A stretch of DNA of 64,000 nucleotides, taken from an uncultured SAR86 cluster bacterium (GTDB taxonomy: Bacteria; Pseudomonadota; Gammaproteobacteria; Magnimaribacterales; D2472). The translations under genes and the position numbers were made by a program. The notes below the pieces were generated by a model. The model made no database searches. It worked only from the letters and a program-made list of their open reading frames with translations, and was not told where the DNA came from. This document shows positions 46,651 through 56,549 of the stretch, piece after piece (positions within the stretch are counted from its first letter, which is position 1; each line of letters begins with the position of its first letter). The DNA is taken from positions 132,001-196,000 of the forward strand of contig CACJCN010000001.1 in the NCBI GenBank assembly GCA_902591925.1, given 5' to 3'.

Positions 46651-48631
46651 TTAGTAATGATTTAGCTGAATTAACAACATTTTCAGTATTAAACCCAAAA
46701 TGCTCAAGTAATTCACTGCCTGGAGCAGATTCTCCAAAACTTTCTATTCCAATTACTTTATCTTTTCTATTTAAAATCCTGTACCAAGAATTAGGATGAC
46801 TACACTCAACAACGAGTATTGGTTTATCAGGATTAATTATTGAACTCTGAAATTCCTCAGATTGCTGTAAAAATAAATCTAAAGACGGCATTGATACAAC
46901 ATTTGCAGAGATAGAGTGACTTTTTAATTCTTTTGCTGCATCTATAATCAATTGAACTTCGCTTCCTGATGCAATGAGAGTAATATCAGAGTTGTCACTT
47001 TCATCGATAAGGTAACCACCCTTGTTAATTAAAGATAATTGATCTTCAGTACGTGATATTGCTGAAGTTCCTTGTCTGCTAAAAATTAAACAAGTTGGTA
47101 TTTTTTTTGATTTAACTGCCTCGTTCCAAGCTACTGCAGTTTCTACAAGATCTGCCGGCCTCCAGCTATTTAAATTTGGAGTAGATCTCAGAGTTACCAT
47201 ATGTTCTACAGGCTGATGTGTTGGACCATCTTCACCTAGAGCTACTGAATCATGTGTATATACGAAAATACTTGGTATCCCCATTAAGGCTGATAATCTT
47301 ACTGCATTTCTAGCATAGTCAGTAAATACCAAGAAAGTTGCGCCATATGGTTTTATGCCACCATGAAGAACCATTCCATTCATAATTGCAGACATTCCAA
47401 ACTCTCTTACTCCATAGTTAATATGATTACCTGAAGGATTTTCATTTGAGAAAGTAGAGCTTGATGATGAAAAAGTATTATTTGATGGAGTTAAATCAGC
47501 AGATCCACCAATTAATTCTGGTAATTCTTTTACAAAAAAATCAAGGCATGCTTTTGAGCACTTTCTTGTTGCCATTGGCGTATTGTTTTTATCACATTCT
47601 GACAAGAAGGTTTTAAAACTATTCTCAAAATCATCAGGTAAGTCGCCCTTGATTCTTCTTCTAAGTTCTGCTGATTTATCAGGATATTTTTCATCGTAGG
47701 TTTTAATCAAATTATCCCAATCCAAATTTAATTCAGAGCCTTTTTTGGTTGAATCCCAAAAATCATATGCCTCTTGAGGAACTTTAAATGCATCATGATC
47801 CCAATTTAGAGCTTCTCGGGTTTTTATTACTTCTTCCTCTCCCAAAGCTGCTCCATGAACATCAGCAGTTCCTGACTTATTTGGAGATCCAAAACCAATT
47901 ATTGTCTTACAAAAAATCATTGTTGGTTTATTTGTCTCATTTTTTGCATCGACTATAGCTTTATCAATTTCTTCAATATTATGGCCATCTACACATATAG
48001 TTTGCCAACCATAACTATCAAACCTTTTTATAGAGTCATCTGTAAACCAATTTTCAATTTCTCCATCAATTGAAATTCCATTTTGGTCGTAAAAACAAAT
48101 TAGTTTTCCTAGTTTGTGTGTTCCAGCAAATGAACATGCCTCATGCGAGATTCCTTCCATAAGACAACCATCACCTAAAAAAGCATATGTATAGTGATTA
48201 ATTGGTTTAATATCATCTTCATTAAACTCGGCTGCCATTATTTTTTCTGATACCGCCATGCCAATAGCGTTCGCAATTCCTTGGCCTAATGGGCCTGTGG
48301 TTGTTTCAATTCCAATATCTATATCGTATTCGGGATGTCCAGGAGTTTTTGAATGTAACTTCCTAAAATCTTTAAGATCGTCTATTGATATATCGTATCC
48401 AGTTAGATGAAGTAAGCTATACAAAAGCATCGAACCGTGCCCATTAGAAAGAACAAATCTATCTCTATCAAACCAATGAGGATTAAGCGGATTATGATTT
48501 AAGTGTTTGCCCCATAACGAAGTTGCTATTTCTGCCATCCCCATAGGCATGCCAGGATGACCAGAATTAGCTTTTTGAACAGCATCGATGGATAGAAATC
48601 TTAATGCGTTAGTAGGAACTGTATGCTGCAA
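46643..48631 (-). CDS. tkt: Transketolase
   Basis: This 662-residue thiamine-diphosphate enzyme moves two-carbon units in the pentose phosphate pathway. SIDAVQKANSGHPGMPMG opens the pyrophosphate domain, the GDGCLMEGIS...N ThDP motif follows, and the pyrimidine domain contains EFGMSAIMNG. The start is TTG with GGGG about 7 bases upstream. It heads the tkt-pgk-fba-dtd-LOG run and diverges from metK. Confidence 0.97.
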   Translation of the reverse strand: MQHTVPTNALRFLSIDAVQKANSGHPGMPMGMAEIATSLWGKHLNHNPLNPHWFDRDRFVLSNGHGSMLLYSLLHLTGYDISIDDLKDFRKLHSKTPGHPEYDIDIGIETTTGPLGQGIANAIGMAVSEKIMAAEFNEDDIKPINHYTYAFLGDGCLMEGISHEACSFAGTHKLGKLICFYDQNGISIDGEIENWFTDDSIKRFDSYGWQTICVDGHNIEEIDKAIVDAKNETNKPTMIFCKTIIGFGSPNKSGTADVHGAALGEEEVIKTREALNWDHDAFKVPQEAYDFWDSTKKGSELNLDWDNLIKTYDEKYPDKSAELRRRIKGDLPDDFENSFKTFLSECDKNNTPMATRKCSKACLDFFVKELPELIGGSADLTPSNNTFSSSSSTFSNENPSGNHINYGVREFGMSAIMNGMVLHGGIKPYGATFLVFTDYARNAVRLSALMGIPSIFVYTHDSVALGEDGPTHQPVEHMVTLRSTPNLNSWRPADLVETAVAWNEAVKSKKIPTCLIFSRQGTSAISRTEDQLSLINKGGYLIDESDNSDITLIASGSEVQLIIDAAKELKSHSISANVVSMPSLDLFLQQSEEFQSSIINPDKPILVVECSHPNSWYRILNRKDKVIGIESFGESAPGSELLEHFGFNTENVVNSAKSLLND

Positions 48632-48802
48632 ATTTTTTCCCCGTTAGATAAAAAGATAATAATATTTTTGCAATAAAAAGCAACGACATAATTTAAATAT
48701 TTCATGTTTTTTGATATAAAATAGCCATATTGTGATCTCAATTCTTTTTTAGTAAGCACTCTATAAAATAATTCTTCACAGTTTAAATTCAGGGAGAGAA
48801 AA
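48632..48802. other. Divergent tkt/metK promoter region
   Basis: This 171-base gap is very AT-rich. TATAAA occurs at 48715-48720 and again at 48762-48767 and could serve metK; -35 elements are weak. GGGAGAG (48793-48799) is the metK ribosome binding site. I looked for SAM-I, SAM-II and SAM-V riboswitch features and found none I can support. Confidence 0.4.
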
Positions 48803-49957
48803 ATGAGTTATATATTTACTTCAGAGTCTGTTTCGGCAGGACATCCAGATAAGGTCTGTGATCAAATTTCGGATGCTGTTTTGGACGCATATTTAGCGGT
48901 AGATCCTAATAGTAGAGTTGCATGCGAGACTATGATTAAAAATAATATGGTATTTATTGCTGGTGAAATAACTTCAACTGGAAGCCCTGATTTGGAACCT
49001 GTAGTAAGACAGACCATTAAGGATATCGGATACGATAATGATGAATATGGCTTTAATGGTGACACATGTGAATTTACAAACTTAGTTTTTGAACAATCTC
49101 CAGACATTTCTCAAGGAGTTACCGAAGGAGAAGGCGAAAACCTAGAACAAGGTGCTGGAGACCAAGGGCTGATGTTTGGTTATGCCTGTACTGAAACTGA
49201 AGCACTTATGCCTCTTCCAATTGATCTTTCTCATAGACTAGTACGACAACAAGCAGAGGTTATGAAAAGCAATGAGCTTTCATGGCTAAGACCTGATGCA
49301 AAAAGTCAGGTAAGTGCAATTTACTCAGATGACGGAAAGACGATTGAAGGTCTTTCAGCAATTGTACTTTCAACCCAACATGATGAAGATGTTACACAAG
49401 ATGAAATTAAAGAAGGAGTAATGGAAAATATCATTAAGCCAATTGTTCCTCAAGAATGGATACTAGATTCAACAAAGATATATATCAATCCAACAGGTAA
49501 ATTTGTAATTGGTGGTCCAGTTGGTGATTGCGGCCTTACTGGAAGAAAAATTATTGTAGACACCTATGGCGGTATGGCAAGACATGGTGGTGGTGCATTT
49601 TCAGGAAAAGATCCATCAAAAGTGGATAGATCAGCAGCCTATGCAGCTAGATATGTAGCTAAAAATATTGTTGCAGCCGGGCTTGCGGATTATTGTGAAA
49701 TCCAAGTTTCATATGCAATTGGAGTAGCTAAACCTACATCAATTAATGTAAATACGTTTGATAGCGAAAAAGTATCAAAAGAGGCTATTGAAAAAATAGT
49801 TGAAGAAAAATTTGATCTTAGGCCTAAAAGTCTTATAAATATGCTTGATCTCAAAAGACCAATCTATCTTCCGACAGCGGCTTATGGTCATTTTGGAAGG
49901 ACTGATATTGATCTTTCATGGGAAAAGACTGATAAAGCTTCAGAAATTTCACAATAA
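48803..49957 (+). CDS. metK: S-adenosylmethionine synthase
   Basis: This 384-residue enzyme makes SAM from methionine and [28 protein letters not shown] opens the family (shown here as its first part [13 protein letters not shown]), [12 protein letters not shown] is the central motif, and [19 protein letters not shown] holds the P-loop-like region. It is followed 20 bases later by ahcY, making a methyl-cycle pair. Confidence 0.97.
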   Translation: MSYIFTSESVSAGHPDKVCDQISDAVLDAYLAVDPNSRVACETMIKNNMVFIAGEITSTGSPDLEPVVRQTIKDIGYDNDEYGFNGDTCEFTNLVFEQSPDISQGVTEGEGENLEQGAGDQGLMFGYACTETEALMPLPIDLSHRLVRQQAEVMKSNELSWLRPDAKSQVSAIYSDDGKTIEGLSAIVLSTQHDEDVTQDEIKEGVMENIIKPIVPQEWILDSTKIYINPTGKFVIGGPVGDCGLTGRKIIVDTYGGMARHGGGAFSGKDPSKVDRSAAYAARYVAKNIVAAGLADYCEIQVSYAIGVAKPTSINVNTFDSEKVSKEAIEKIVEEKFDLRPKSLINMLDLKRPIYLPTAAYGHFGRTDIDLSWEKTDKASEISQ

Positions 49958-49977
49958 ATAAATATAAGGAAATTAAT

Positions 49978-51372
49978 ATGGAAAACGATTATAAAGTTGC
50001 TGATATAAAACTTGCAGAATTTGGAAGGAGAGAAATATCTCTTGCAGAAAATGAGATGCCAGCCTTAATGGCGTTGAGGGATAAATATAGAGATGAGCAG
50101 CCTTTGGCTGGTGCAAAAATAATGGGATGCATTCACATGACTATTCAGACTGCTGTTTTGATGGAAACATTACTTGATCTTGGAGCAGAATTAAGATGGT
50201 CATCCTGTAACATATTTTCAACACAGGATCACGCAGCAGCAGCAATGGCTGCAAAAGGAGTTCCTGTATTTGCTTGGAAAGGTGAAACTGAAGAGGAGTA
50301 CGAGTGGTGCATTGAACAAACTATTTGTAAAGATGGGAAGCCATGGGATGCAAATATGATTCTTGATGATGGAAGTGATCTTACATCAATGGTGCATGCT
50401 AAATTTCCTGACATGTTAGAGACTATCCATGGTGTGTCCGAAGAAACAACTACTGGGGTGCATAGGTTAAAAGAAATGCTTGAAAAAGGTGAACTAAAAA
50501 TTCCTGCTATTAATGTAAATGACTCAGTTACAAAAGCAAAAAATGATAATAAATATGGATGCAGACATAGTCTTAATGATGCTCTAAAAAGAGGAACCGA
50601 TATGTTGCTTTCTGGTAAGAAAGGGTTAGTAATTGGTTATGGAGATGTTGGTAAAGGTTCGGCTGCAAGTTTGGCTCAAGAAGGCATGATAGTCAGTGTT
50701 GTTGAATCAGATCCAATTTGTGCGATGCAGGCATGCATGGATGGATTTGCAGTTGTCTCATGTTACAAAAATGGTGTGGTAACCAGAGATCCTAAGGATA
50801 TTAACATGGATGTCATGGGTGATACGGATCTAATAGTAACTACCACTGGTAATGTAAATGTTTGTGATTCTGCAATGATAAGCACTTTAAAAAATACTGC
50901 AGTTGTGTGTAACATTGGTCATTTTGATAATGAGATTGATACTGCTTATATGAGGGAAAACTACTACTGGGATGAAATTAAGCCACAGGTTCACAGAGTT
51001 TTTAGAGATACAGCCCCAGATGGAACTCCTGATTTGTCGAGCAAAAACTATATTATTTTGCTAGCTGAAGGAAGATTAGTAAATCTTGGAAATGCAACAG
51101 GGCATCCTAGTAGAATTATGGATGGATCTTTTGCAAATCAAGTCCTTGCACAAATTCATTTATATAAACAAGGCTTTGCAAATGTTAATGATGCGGATAA
51201 AAAAGCAGAAATGTTAACCGTTGAAGTATTGCCTAAGAAACTTGATGAAGAAGTTGCTAGTCTCATGGTTGAAGGTTTTGGAGGAACGGTAACTCAACTC
51301 ACCAAAGAACAAGCTGATTATATTAATGTTCCTCAGGATGGGCCTTTTAAAGAGGAAAGTTATAAATACTAA
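49978..51372 (+). CDS. ahcY: Adenosylhomocysteinase
   Basis: This 464-residue NAD-dependent enzyme hydrolyses S-adenosylhomocysteine. [31 protein letters not shown], the NAD loop [11 protein letters not shown] and the GHFDNEID segment are all present, and the C terminus ends in KEESYKY with the conserved lysine-tyrosine. It includes the insert found in the long bacterial form. Only a 20-base gap separates it from metK, so no SAH riboswitch is present. Confidence 0.97.
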   Translation: MENDYKVADIKLAEFGRREISLAENEMPALMALRDKYRDEQPLAGAKIMGCIHMTIQTAVLMETLLDLGAELRWSSCNIFSTQDHAAAAMAAKGVPVFAWKGETEEEYEWCIEQTICKDGKPWDANMILDDGSDLTSMVHAKFPDMLETIHGVSEETTTGVHRLKEMLEKGELKIPAINVNDSVTKAKNDNKYGCRHSLNDALKRGTDMLLSGKKGLVIGYGDVGKGSAASLAQEGMIVSVVESDPICAMQACMDGFAVVSCYKNGVVTRDPKDINMDVMGDTDLIVTTTGNVNVCDSAMISTLKNTAVVCNIGHFDNEIDTAYMRENYYWDEIKPQVHRVFRDTAPDGTPDLSSKNYIILLAEGRLVNLGNATGHPSRIMDGSFANQVLAQIHLYKQGFANVNDADKKAEMLTVEVLPKKLDEEVASLMVEGFGGTVTQLTKEQADYINVPQDGPFKEESYKY

Positions 51373-51418
51373 AAAGCTTTTATATCAATTTAAATAAATT
51401 AAATTCATAATACTGTTT

Positions 51419-51499
51419 ATGAATTTCAAAAAAATTTTTAGTTTAATTGTAATATTCCTTTTATATGGGTGCGGTGTAAAGGGTCCTCTAATATTCTGA
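51419..51499 (+). CDS. lptM: Tiny lipoprotein resembling LptM (YifL)
   Basis: This 26-residue peptide lies between ahcY and lysA. It reads MNFKKIFSLIVIFLLYGCG then VKGPLIF: a lipoprotein signal with lipobox LYGC (lipidated C18) and CGxKGPL, the hallmark of LptM, a small lipoprotein that helps the LptD-LptE translocon mature. The family sits before lysA or dapF in gammaproteobacteria, as here. It is very short, ending right after the motif. Confidence 0.8.
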   Translation: MNFKKIFSLIVIFLLYGCGVKGPLIF

Positions 51500-51517
51500 G
51501 AATTATATTTTTAATAC

Positions 51518-52753
51518 ATGAGTAGTTTTATATACAAAGATAATATTCTTTTTTGTGAAAATGTTGCTGTAACCGACATTGTTAAAGAGGTCGGTACTCC
51601 GGCATATGTATATTCAAAGAAGACTTTATTAGATAATTTTGATTCCTATTCTAATGCCTTCAAAAAAAATTATGGATTGGTTTGTTTTTCTGTTAAGTCT
51701 CTGAGTAATATTTCTGTACTCAAATTATTAAAAAATAAAGGAAGTGGTTTTGATATCGTCTCTGGAGGTGAATTGGAGAGAGTCTTGGCTGCTGGTGTAG
51801 ATCCAAAAAAAATAATATTTACAGGCATTGCAAAATCCAACGAAGAAATTATCCAAGGCATAAGAAAAAATATTTTGTCTTTTAATATTGAATCTGAGGC
51901 AGAAATGTTAAGAATAGAAAAATTAGCTACTAATGAAAATAGAATTGTTGATGTTGCAATAAGATTCAATCCTGAGATTGATTCAGGTGGACACGAATAT
52001 ATTAAAACTGGAAGAAAAAAGGATAAGTTTGGTGTTTTATTAAAAGGAGTTATCAATTTATCTAAATATATTTTGAATTCTAGTTCGCTAAACCTTATTG
52101 GCTTGTCATGCCATATTGGCTCTCAAATATTTGAATTAAATGATTTTGAAGAATCTGCAAAATATATAAAAAAACTTGCTAAAGAAATTAATAAACTTGG
52201 TATTGAACTTAAATTTCTAGATGTTGGAGGAGGTTTAGGTATCTCCTATACTGACTCAAGCTTTCCTTCTCCCTCAAATTTGATAAAAAATCTTGAAAAT
52301 ATCTTAGGTGATAGAACTGAAAAAATTATTATAGAGCCTGGAAGAAGCATTTCTGGAGATGCCGGAATTTTATTAACAAGCGTAGAATACGTTAAAGATA
52401 ATTATCTTATTATTGATGCTGGAATGAATGACTTAATTAGGCCAGCTTTATATGATGCAAAACATCAAATCATAAACGTTGAGAATAATAAAGTCCCAAC
52501 AAAAGAGTGGACAATAGTTGGGCCAATATGTGAGTCATCAGATGTAATGGCTAAAAATTATAGCTTGGGTGCATCAGGTGGAAGTATTTTAGCTATTAAA
52601 ACAGCAGGTGCATATGGGCATGTTATGTCATCAAACTATAATTCTAGACGAAAGCCGCCAGAGATATTAGTAGACGATAATAACTTTGAGATTATAAGAA
52701 AACGAGAATCATATGAAGATCTGATAAGACATGAGGTAAATCTTGGGTCTTAA
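51518..52753 (+). CDS. lysA: Diaminopimelate decarboxylase
   Basis: This 411-residue PLP enzyme makes lysine from meso-diaminopimelate. The PLP lysine is K60 in CFSVKSLSN, LSCHIGSQI and LDVGGGLGISY bind phosphate, GRSISGDAG and GPICESSDVMAK complete the site, and GAYGHVMSSNYN is near the end. The KANSN loop of most homologues reads KSLSN here. It overlaps dapF by 11 bases. Confidence 0.96.
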   Translation: MSSFIYKDNILFCENVAVTDIVKEVGTPAYVYSKKTLLDNFDSYSNAFKKNYGLVCFSVKSLSNISVLKLLKNKGSGFDIVSGGELERVLAAGVDPKKIIFTGIAKSNEEIIQGIRKNILSFNIESEAEMLRIEKLATNENRIVDVAIRFNPEIDSGGHEYIKTGRKKDKFGVLLKGVINLSKYILNSSSLNLIGLSCHIGSQIFELNDFEESAKYIKKLAKEINKLGIELKFLDVGGGLGISYTDSSFPSPSNLIKNLENILGDRTEKIIIEPGRSISGDAGILLTSVEYVKDNYLIIDAGMNDLIRPALYDAKHQIINVENNKVPTKEWTIVGPICESSDVMAKNYSLGASGGSILAIKTAGAYGHVMSSNYNSRRKPPEILVDDNNFEIIRKRESYEDLIRHEVNLGS

Positions 52754-53522
52754 TTTTGAAAAATGGCATGGTAACGGTAATGATTTTATAATCGTTAATT
52801 CTATTGAGTGCGAATTAAAAATTACTCGAAAAAAAATAACAAAAATTTCTGACAGAAATATAGGAATAGGATTTGATCAGCTAATAAAAATAGATCTTCC
52901 AACAAAACCTAATCATGATTTTTTTATACGATTTTTTAATGCTGATGGATCAGAAGCTGGGATGTGCCTTAATGGCATAAGATGTGCTGCAAAATATATA
53001 TGGAACAATAACTTTGCTCCTGTAGGTAGAGTAAATTTCCAAACAAAAACAAAAAACATTATTTGTGAGCCTAAAGCCAAAAAAATGATTCAGGTTCATA
53101 TGGAGCTACCAAATAAAATTGAGAGTAAAAGTTTATGTGACAACTTAAAAAATAAAGGAATTAATAATTTCTTTATCTCAAATATTGGAAATAACCATCT
53201 TTGCATAAAAATGAAATCTATTAAAAAAATTAATCTTAATGAAATATATAAAAATCTTGAAGGAGTCATAAAGGAACTCGATATTAATTTGTCGATATTT
53301 AAAAAAGATGGAAACAGTATTGATATAAGAACTTTTGAAAATGGCGTTGGTGAAACCTTGTCATGTGGATCAGCTGCATTATGCGTTGCTTCATATTTTC
53401 TTAAGGATAAACTTCTAAAAATAAGGTCGATTGGTGGTGAATTAGCCTTTAAAAAAAATAAAAATGGTATATTAATGGCAGGTCCTGCAAGTTTTATATA
53501 CAGAGGAAATATAAGTGACTAA
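52743..53522 (+). CDS. dapF: Diaminopimelate epimerase
   Basis: This 259-residue enzyme epimerises LL-DAP to meso-DAP for murein and lysine. The catalytic cysteines are C75 (NADGSEAGMCLNGIRC) and C208 (ETLSCGSAA). The start is TTG at 52743, the only initiator upstream of KWHGNGNDF in this frame. It overlaps lysA and the DUF484 gene. Confidence 0.95.
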   Translation: MGLNFEKWHGNGNDFIIVNSIECELKITRKKITKISDRNIGIGFDQLIKIDLPTKPNHDFFIRFFNADGSEAGMCLNGIRCAAKYIWNNNFAPVGRVNFQTKTKNIICEPKAKKMIQVHMELPNKIESKSLCDNLKNKGINNFFISNIGNNHLCIKMKSIKKINLNEIYKNLEGVIKELDINLSIFKKDGNSIDIRTFENGVGETLSCGSAALCVASYFLKDKLLKIRSIGGELAFKKNKNGILMAGPASFIYRGNISD

Positions 53523-54135
53523 AGAATTAAATCCCAAAGATGTTGAGCTTTTCTTACTTGATAATTTAGATTTCTTTGAAAGTAGAGAATCACTTGTTGG
53601 AGAGATGAAATTTAAACATTCTTCTAGTTCTGCCTCATCTATTCTTGAAAGACAAATATTAAAACTTAGAGAAGAACATAAGAATCTTATAAATTTATTA
53701 TCATCGTTCATTGAAACTGCCAACATAAATGAAGATCTTTTCAATAAATCAAAGAGTCTCACATTAAAAATTCTTGAATCTAATTCTAAACAAGAGATTA
53801 TAAAAGTAGTCGAAGATGCTTTTAAAAAAGACTTTAAAGTGAACAAGCCAATACTCAAATTTTATAAAAATGAGAGGATCGATGAACTTGAAAAAGTAAC
53901 TGGTCTTTCATTTCATAAAGGGGCTATTCATTGTGGATCATTCTCTTCAGAAAAAATGTCAGTTTTATTTAAAGATAAGAAAGTTGAATCTATGGTGATT
54001 TCAGTAGTGCTTATTGAAAGTCAAATTGGTCTTTTGATGTTAGGAAGCTATGATAGATCTAAATATCTTGGTAACGAAGATACCACTTTTATAGAATATA
54101 TAAGGGATGTTTTAGAGAAAAAATTATCAAAATAA
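53515..54135 (+). CDS. DUF484 family protein
   Basis: This 206-residue protein has an N-terminal helix with DVELFLLDNLDFFESR and a GAF-like C-terminal half, matching DUF484, which is found between dapF and xerC in gammaproteobacteria. Its function is unknown. The start is GTG, overlapping dapF by 8 bases. Confidence 0.85.
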   Translation: MTKELNPKDVELFLLDNLDFFESRESLVGEMKFKHSSSSASSILERQILKLREEHKNLINLLSSFIETANINEDLFNKSKSLTLKILESNSKQEIIKVVEDAFKKDFKVNKPILKFYKNERIDELEKVTGLSFHKGAIHCGSFSSEKMSVLFKDKKVESMVISVVLIESQIGLLMLGSYDRSKYLGNEDTTFIEYIRDVLEKKLSK

Positions 54136-54138
54136 TAT

Positions 54139-55035
54139 ATGAAGAATACATCGCCTATTCTTAATGACATTAATGAATACCTCGTTTTTGTCTCACAAGT
54201 AAAAAATCTCTCAGAAAATACAACAAAATCATACAAAAGAGATCTTAAAAAACTTTATCTATTTCTAGAGAAATTAAACGTAACAAATTATTCAGACATA
54301 AAAGAGGAAATCTGTTCCGCATGGATAGGTGACCTATACTCTCAAAATAATAAGCCTAAAAGTATTCAGAGGCACTTATCATCTGCAAAAGGATTTTTTA
54401 GATTTCTAAAAAAAAATAATCTTATCAGCTCGTCACCTTTTGAACTAGTTACTGCGCCAAAATCATCAAATACTTTACCTGACGTTCTTTCTCCAGAGGA
54501 TGTTGAACAACTTTTGAATTTTAAGCCATCTAATACAATAGAGATTAGAGATATGGCTATAGTTGAGCTAATGTATTCATCAGGATTAAGAGTTTCAGAG
54601 ACTGTAAACATTAATATTAGTGACTTTGAAGAAAATATGTCTTTTCTGCGAGTATTAGGAAAGGGTTCTAAAACAAGATTAGTGCCGATGGGTAGATTTG
54701 CTATTAACGCAATTAATAATTGGATTAGTGAGAGGGAGAAAATTTCAAATAATACCGATGCACTTTTTTTAAATTCAAAAGGTTCAAGACTCTCAGTTAG
54801 AAGCATTCAAATGAGGTTAAAAAAAATGGCAATAAAGCAAGGCCTGCCCCCAGTCCATCCCCATATGCTAAGACATAGTTTCGCTACGCATATGCTTGAA
54901 TCTAGTGGTGATCTTAGAACTATACAAGAACTTCTTGGTCATAGCTCATTATCAACTACACAGATATATACCAAATTAGATTATCAGCATTTGGCAAAAA
55001 TTTATGACAAATCACACCCACGAGCAAAAAAGTGA
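54139..55035 (+). CDS. xerC: Tyrosine recombinase XerC
   Basis: This 298-residue recombinase resolves chromosome dimers at dif with XerD. The core-binding domain (1-100) is followed by the catalytic domain: the first Arg in [23 protein letters not shown] with His and second Arg, LLGHSS with His, and the nucleophile Tyr in TTQIYTKLD. Position after dapF-DUF484 supports XerC over XerD. It overlaps the HAD gene by 4 bases. Confidence 0.95.
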   Translation: MKNTSPILNDINEYLVFVSQVKNLSENTTKSYKRDLKKLYLFLEKLNVTNYSDIKEEICSAWIGDLYSQNNKPKSIQRHLSSAKGFFRFLKKNNLISSSPFELVTAPKSSNTLPDVLSPEDVEQLLNFKPSNTIEIRDMAIVELMYSSGLRVSETVNINISDFEENMSFLRVLGKGSKTRLVPMGRFAINAINNWISEREKISNNTDALFLNSKGSRLSVRSIQMRLKKMAIKQGLPPVHPHMLRHSFATHMLESSGDLRTIQELLGHSSLSTTQIYTKLDYQHLAKIYDKSHPRAKK

Positions 55036-55739
55036 ATAAAAAAATAAAAATGATAACTTTTGATCTAGATGACACCTTATGGGATAACCGTCCAACAATA
55101 ATTAAGGCAGAAATAGACACAAGAAAATGGATAGAAGATCAAGTTGGCAGAGTTGAATGGGGAGATTTTAATGATTTTTTAGAACTTAGAGAAGATTTAA
55201 TAAAAGAAGATGAAAGCATTGCATGGGACATAAGCAAGCTCAGAAAGGAAATCTTTAGAAAAAAACTAATTCATGTAAATCCAAGAAAGTTAAGGAATGA
55301 GATTGTAGAAAGTGCATTTGATATTTTTATATCTAAAAGGCATGAAATTGTGTTTTTTGATGGAGTGGAAAAATGTATTGCGGATTTGTCAAAAAAATAT
55401 TTACTAGGGATATTAACCAATGGAAATGCGGATATTTATAAATTTAAGATTGGAAAATATTTTAAGTTTTCTATTAGTTCTCTTGAGGCTAGAGATAGCA
55501 AACCAAACAGATCTCATTTTGACATGGCCTTGGCCCAAGTGAATGATGTTACTTTTGAAAATATGCTTCATATTGGTGATCATCAAATAAATGATATGTA
55601 TGCTGCCAATAATCTTGGTATAGATTGCTTATGGTTTAATAATAATCATGATGAATGGACGCAAAATTTTAAAAAACCAGATGAATTCTCATCTTGGCAA
55701 AATTTAACAAATATAATAAAAGATAAATATGAAAGATAA
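55032..55739 (+). CDS. HAD-family hydrolase (YigB-like)
   Basis: This 235-residue haloacid dehalogenase-fold phosphatase has DLDDTLWDN (motif I), LGILTNGN (motif II), [12 protein letters not shown] with the motif III Lys, and [13 protein letters not shown] (motif IV). YigB of E. coli, a FMN phosphatase, lies at the same place after xerC. The start is GTG overlapping the xerC stop. Confidence 0.85.
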   Translation: MNKKIKMITFDLDDTLWDNRPTIIKAEIDTRKWIEDQVGRVEWGDFNDFLELREDLIKEDESIAWDISKLRKEIFRKKLIHVNPRKLRNEIVESAFDIFISKRHEIVFFDGVEKCIADLSKKYLLGILTNGNADIYKFKIGKYFKFSISSLEARDSKPNRSHFDMALAQVNDVTFENMLHIGDHQINDMYAANNLGIDCLWFNNNHDEWTQNFKKPDEFSSWQNLTNIIKDKYER

Positions 55740-55959
55740 AGATCTAATAGAAGCGCTTAAAAACATTATTGAGAAAGAACTCAAAATTTTTAATAAGCTA
55801 ATTCCAAAAGATGCAGTCAAGAATATTGAGGACAGTATTTTTCCTCAAATTGAAAAAATTGTAGAACAAAGTGGCTATGTCAAAAAAACAAAATATGAGA
55901 ACCTCAAAAGAATTATTGATAATCTTGAGGAAAGGATCTCTGATTTAGAAAAGAATTAA
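55729..55959 (+). CDS. Small coiled-coil protein, UbiK/BMFP-like
   Basis: This 76-residue protein has an N-terminal amphipathic part and a C-terminal coiled coil (about 42-76; LKRIIDNLEERISDLEKN). Length and the ending LEERISDLE resemble UbiK (YqiC), an accessory factor of the Ubi complex with membrane-fusogenic activity. The match is short and low in complexity, so the call is tentative. It overlaps the HAD gene by 11 bases and the convergent cupredoxin gene by 4. Confidence 0.5.
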   Translation: MKDKDLIEALKNIIEKELKIFNKLIPKDAVKNIEDSIFPQIEKIVEQSGYVKKTKYENLKRIIDNLEERISDLEKN

Positions 55960-56543
55960 AGCTGACTTAAATATGTGTCAATTCTTTCAGCATTCATAAC
56001 AAAAGATGATTTAAGGCTATTTGAAGCAGTTTTAATTTCATTCATATTTACTGCCTCACCAACTTGGATAACACCAATCATTGCCATCATTACGTGTGGA
56101 TCACATTGATAAACATATACACCTTCAGTGTCAAGAGTAACACTTATATCCATATTCATTTGACCAGACCAAGACTCTGCTCCATCTGGCAGCATTCCAT
56201 CTACGCTTGCAGAATTATGAGACATGTCTGATGCTTTGAAATGAATTGTGTCACCTACAGACACTTTTAAAACAGCAGGTTCAAAAATCATTTGTCCACC
56301 TTCACCAGAATTTAACATTTTTACTGTATGTTCTGAACCTTCTGATAACTCTACTTTCTTAACTGCTGCAGGGGAGACAGCTGCAACTGACTGAGATGCT
56401 TGTACTGCACTTCCACAATCTTGTCCCTCGACACAAACTTTTACAGGTACTAATAGCCTCTCAATGACTGCTTCTTCATATTTCTTCCCATTAAAAAGAA
56501 TTAAAACGAGTAATGGAAGTGTTAGTAAAAATTTTCTGCTCAT
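55956..56543 (-). CDS. Pseudoazurin-like cupredoxin with an extra N-terminal cysteine pair
   Basis: This 195-residue exported protein has a signal or anchor helix (5-18) and a type 1 copper domain (about 62-165). Ligands fit pseudoazurin: H109 in MSHNSAS, then C147, H150 and M155 in CDPHVMMAM. Before it, VIERLLVPVKVCVEGQDCG holds C37 and C43 in a segment resembling the lead-in of c5-type cytochromes. It would carry electrons in the periplasm. A 30-residue tail follows the copper domain. It lies downstream of cytochrome c4 and dsbA on the same strand. Confidence 0.82.
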   Translation of the reverse strand: MSRKFLLTLPLLVLILFNGKKYEEAVIERLLVPVKVCVEGQDCGSAVQASQSVAAVSPAAVKKVELSEGSEHTVKMLNSGEGGQMIFEPAVLKVSVGDTIHFKASDMSHNSASVDGMLPDGAESWSGQMNMDISVTLDTEGVYVYQCDPHVMMAMIGVIQVGEAVNMNEIKTASNSLKSSFVMNAERIDTYLSQL

Positions 56544-56549
56544 AATTAT

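Noticed and set aside
48632..48802. Possible SAM riboswitch before metK
   Set aside because: No conserved SAM-I, SAM-II or SAM-V core or stable helices were found in this AT-rich leader.
49958..49977. Possible SAH riboswitch before ahcY
   Set aside because: The gap after metK is only 20 bases and holds just a ribosome binding site.
54366..54806. 146-codon minus-strand ORF antisense to xerC
   Set aside because: It lies wholly inside the xerC catalytic domain; its length reflects codon bias of the real gene.
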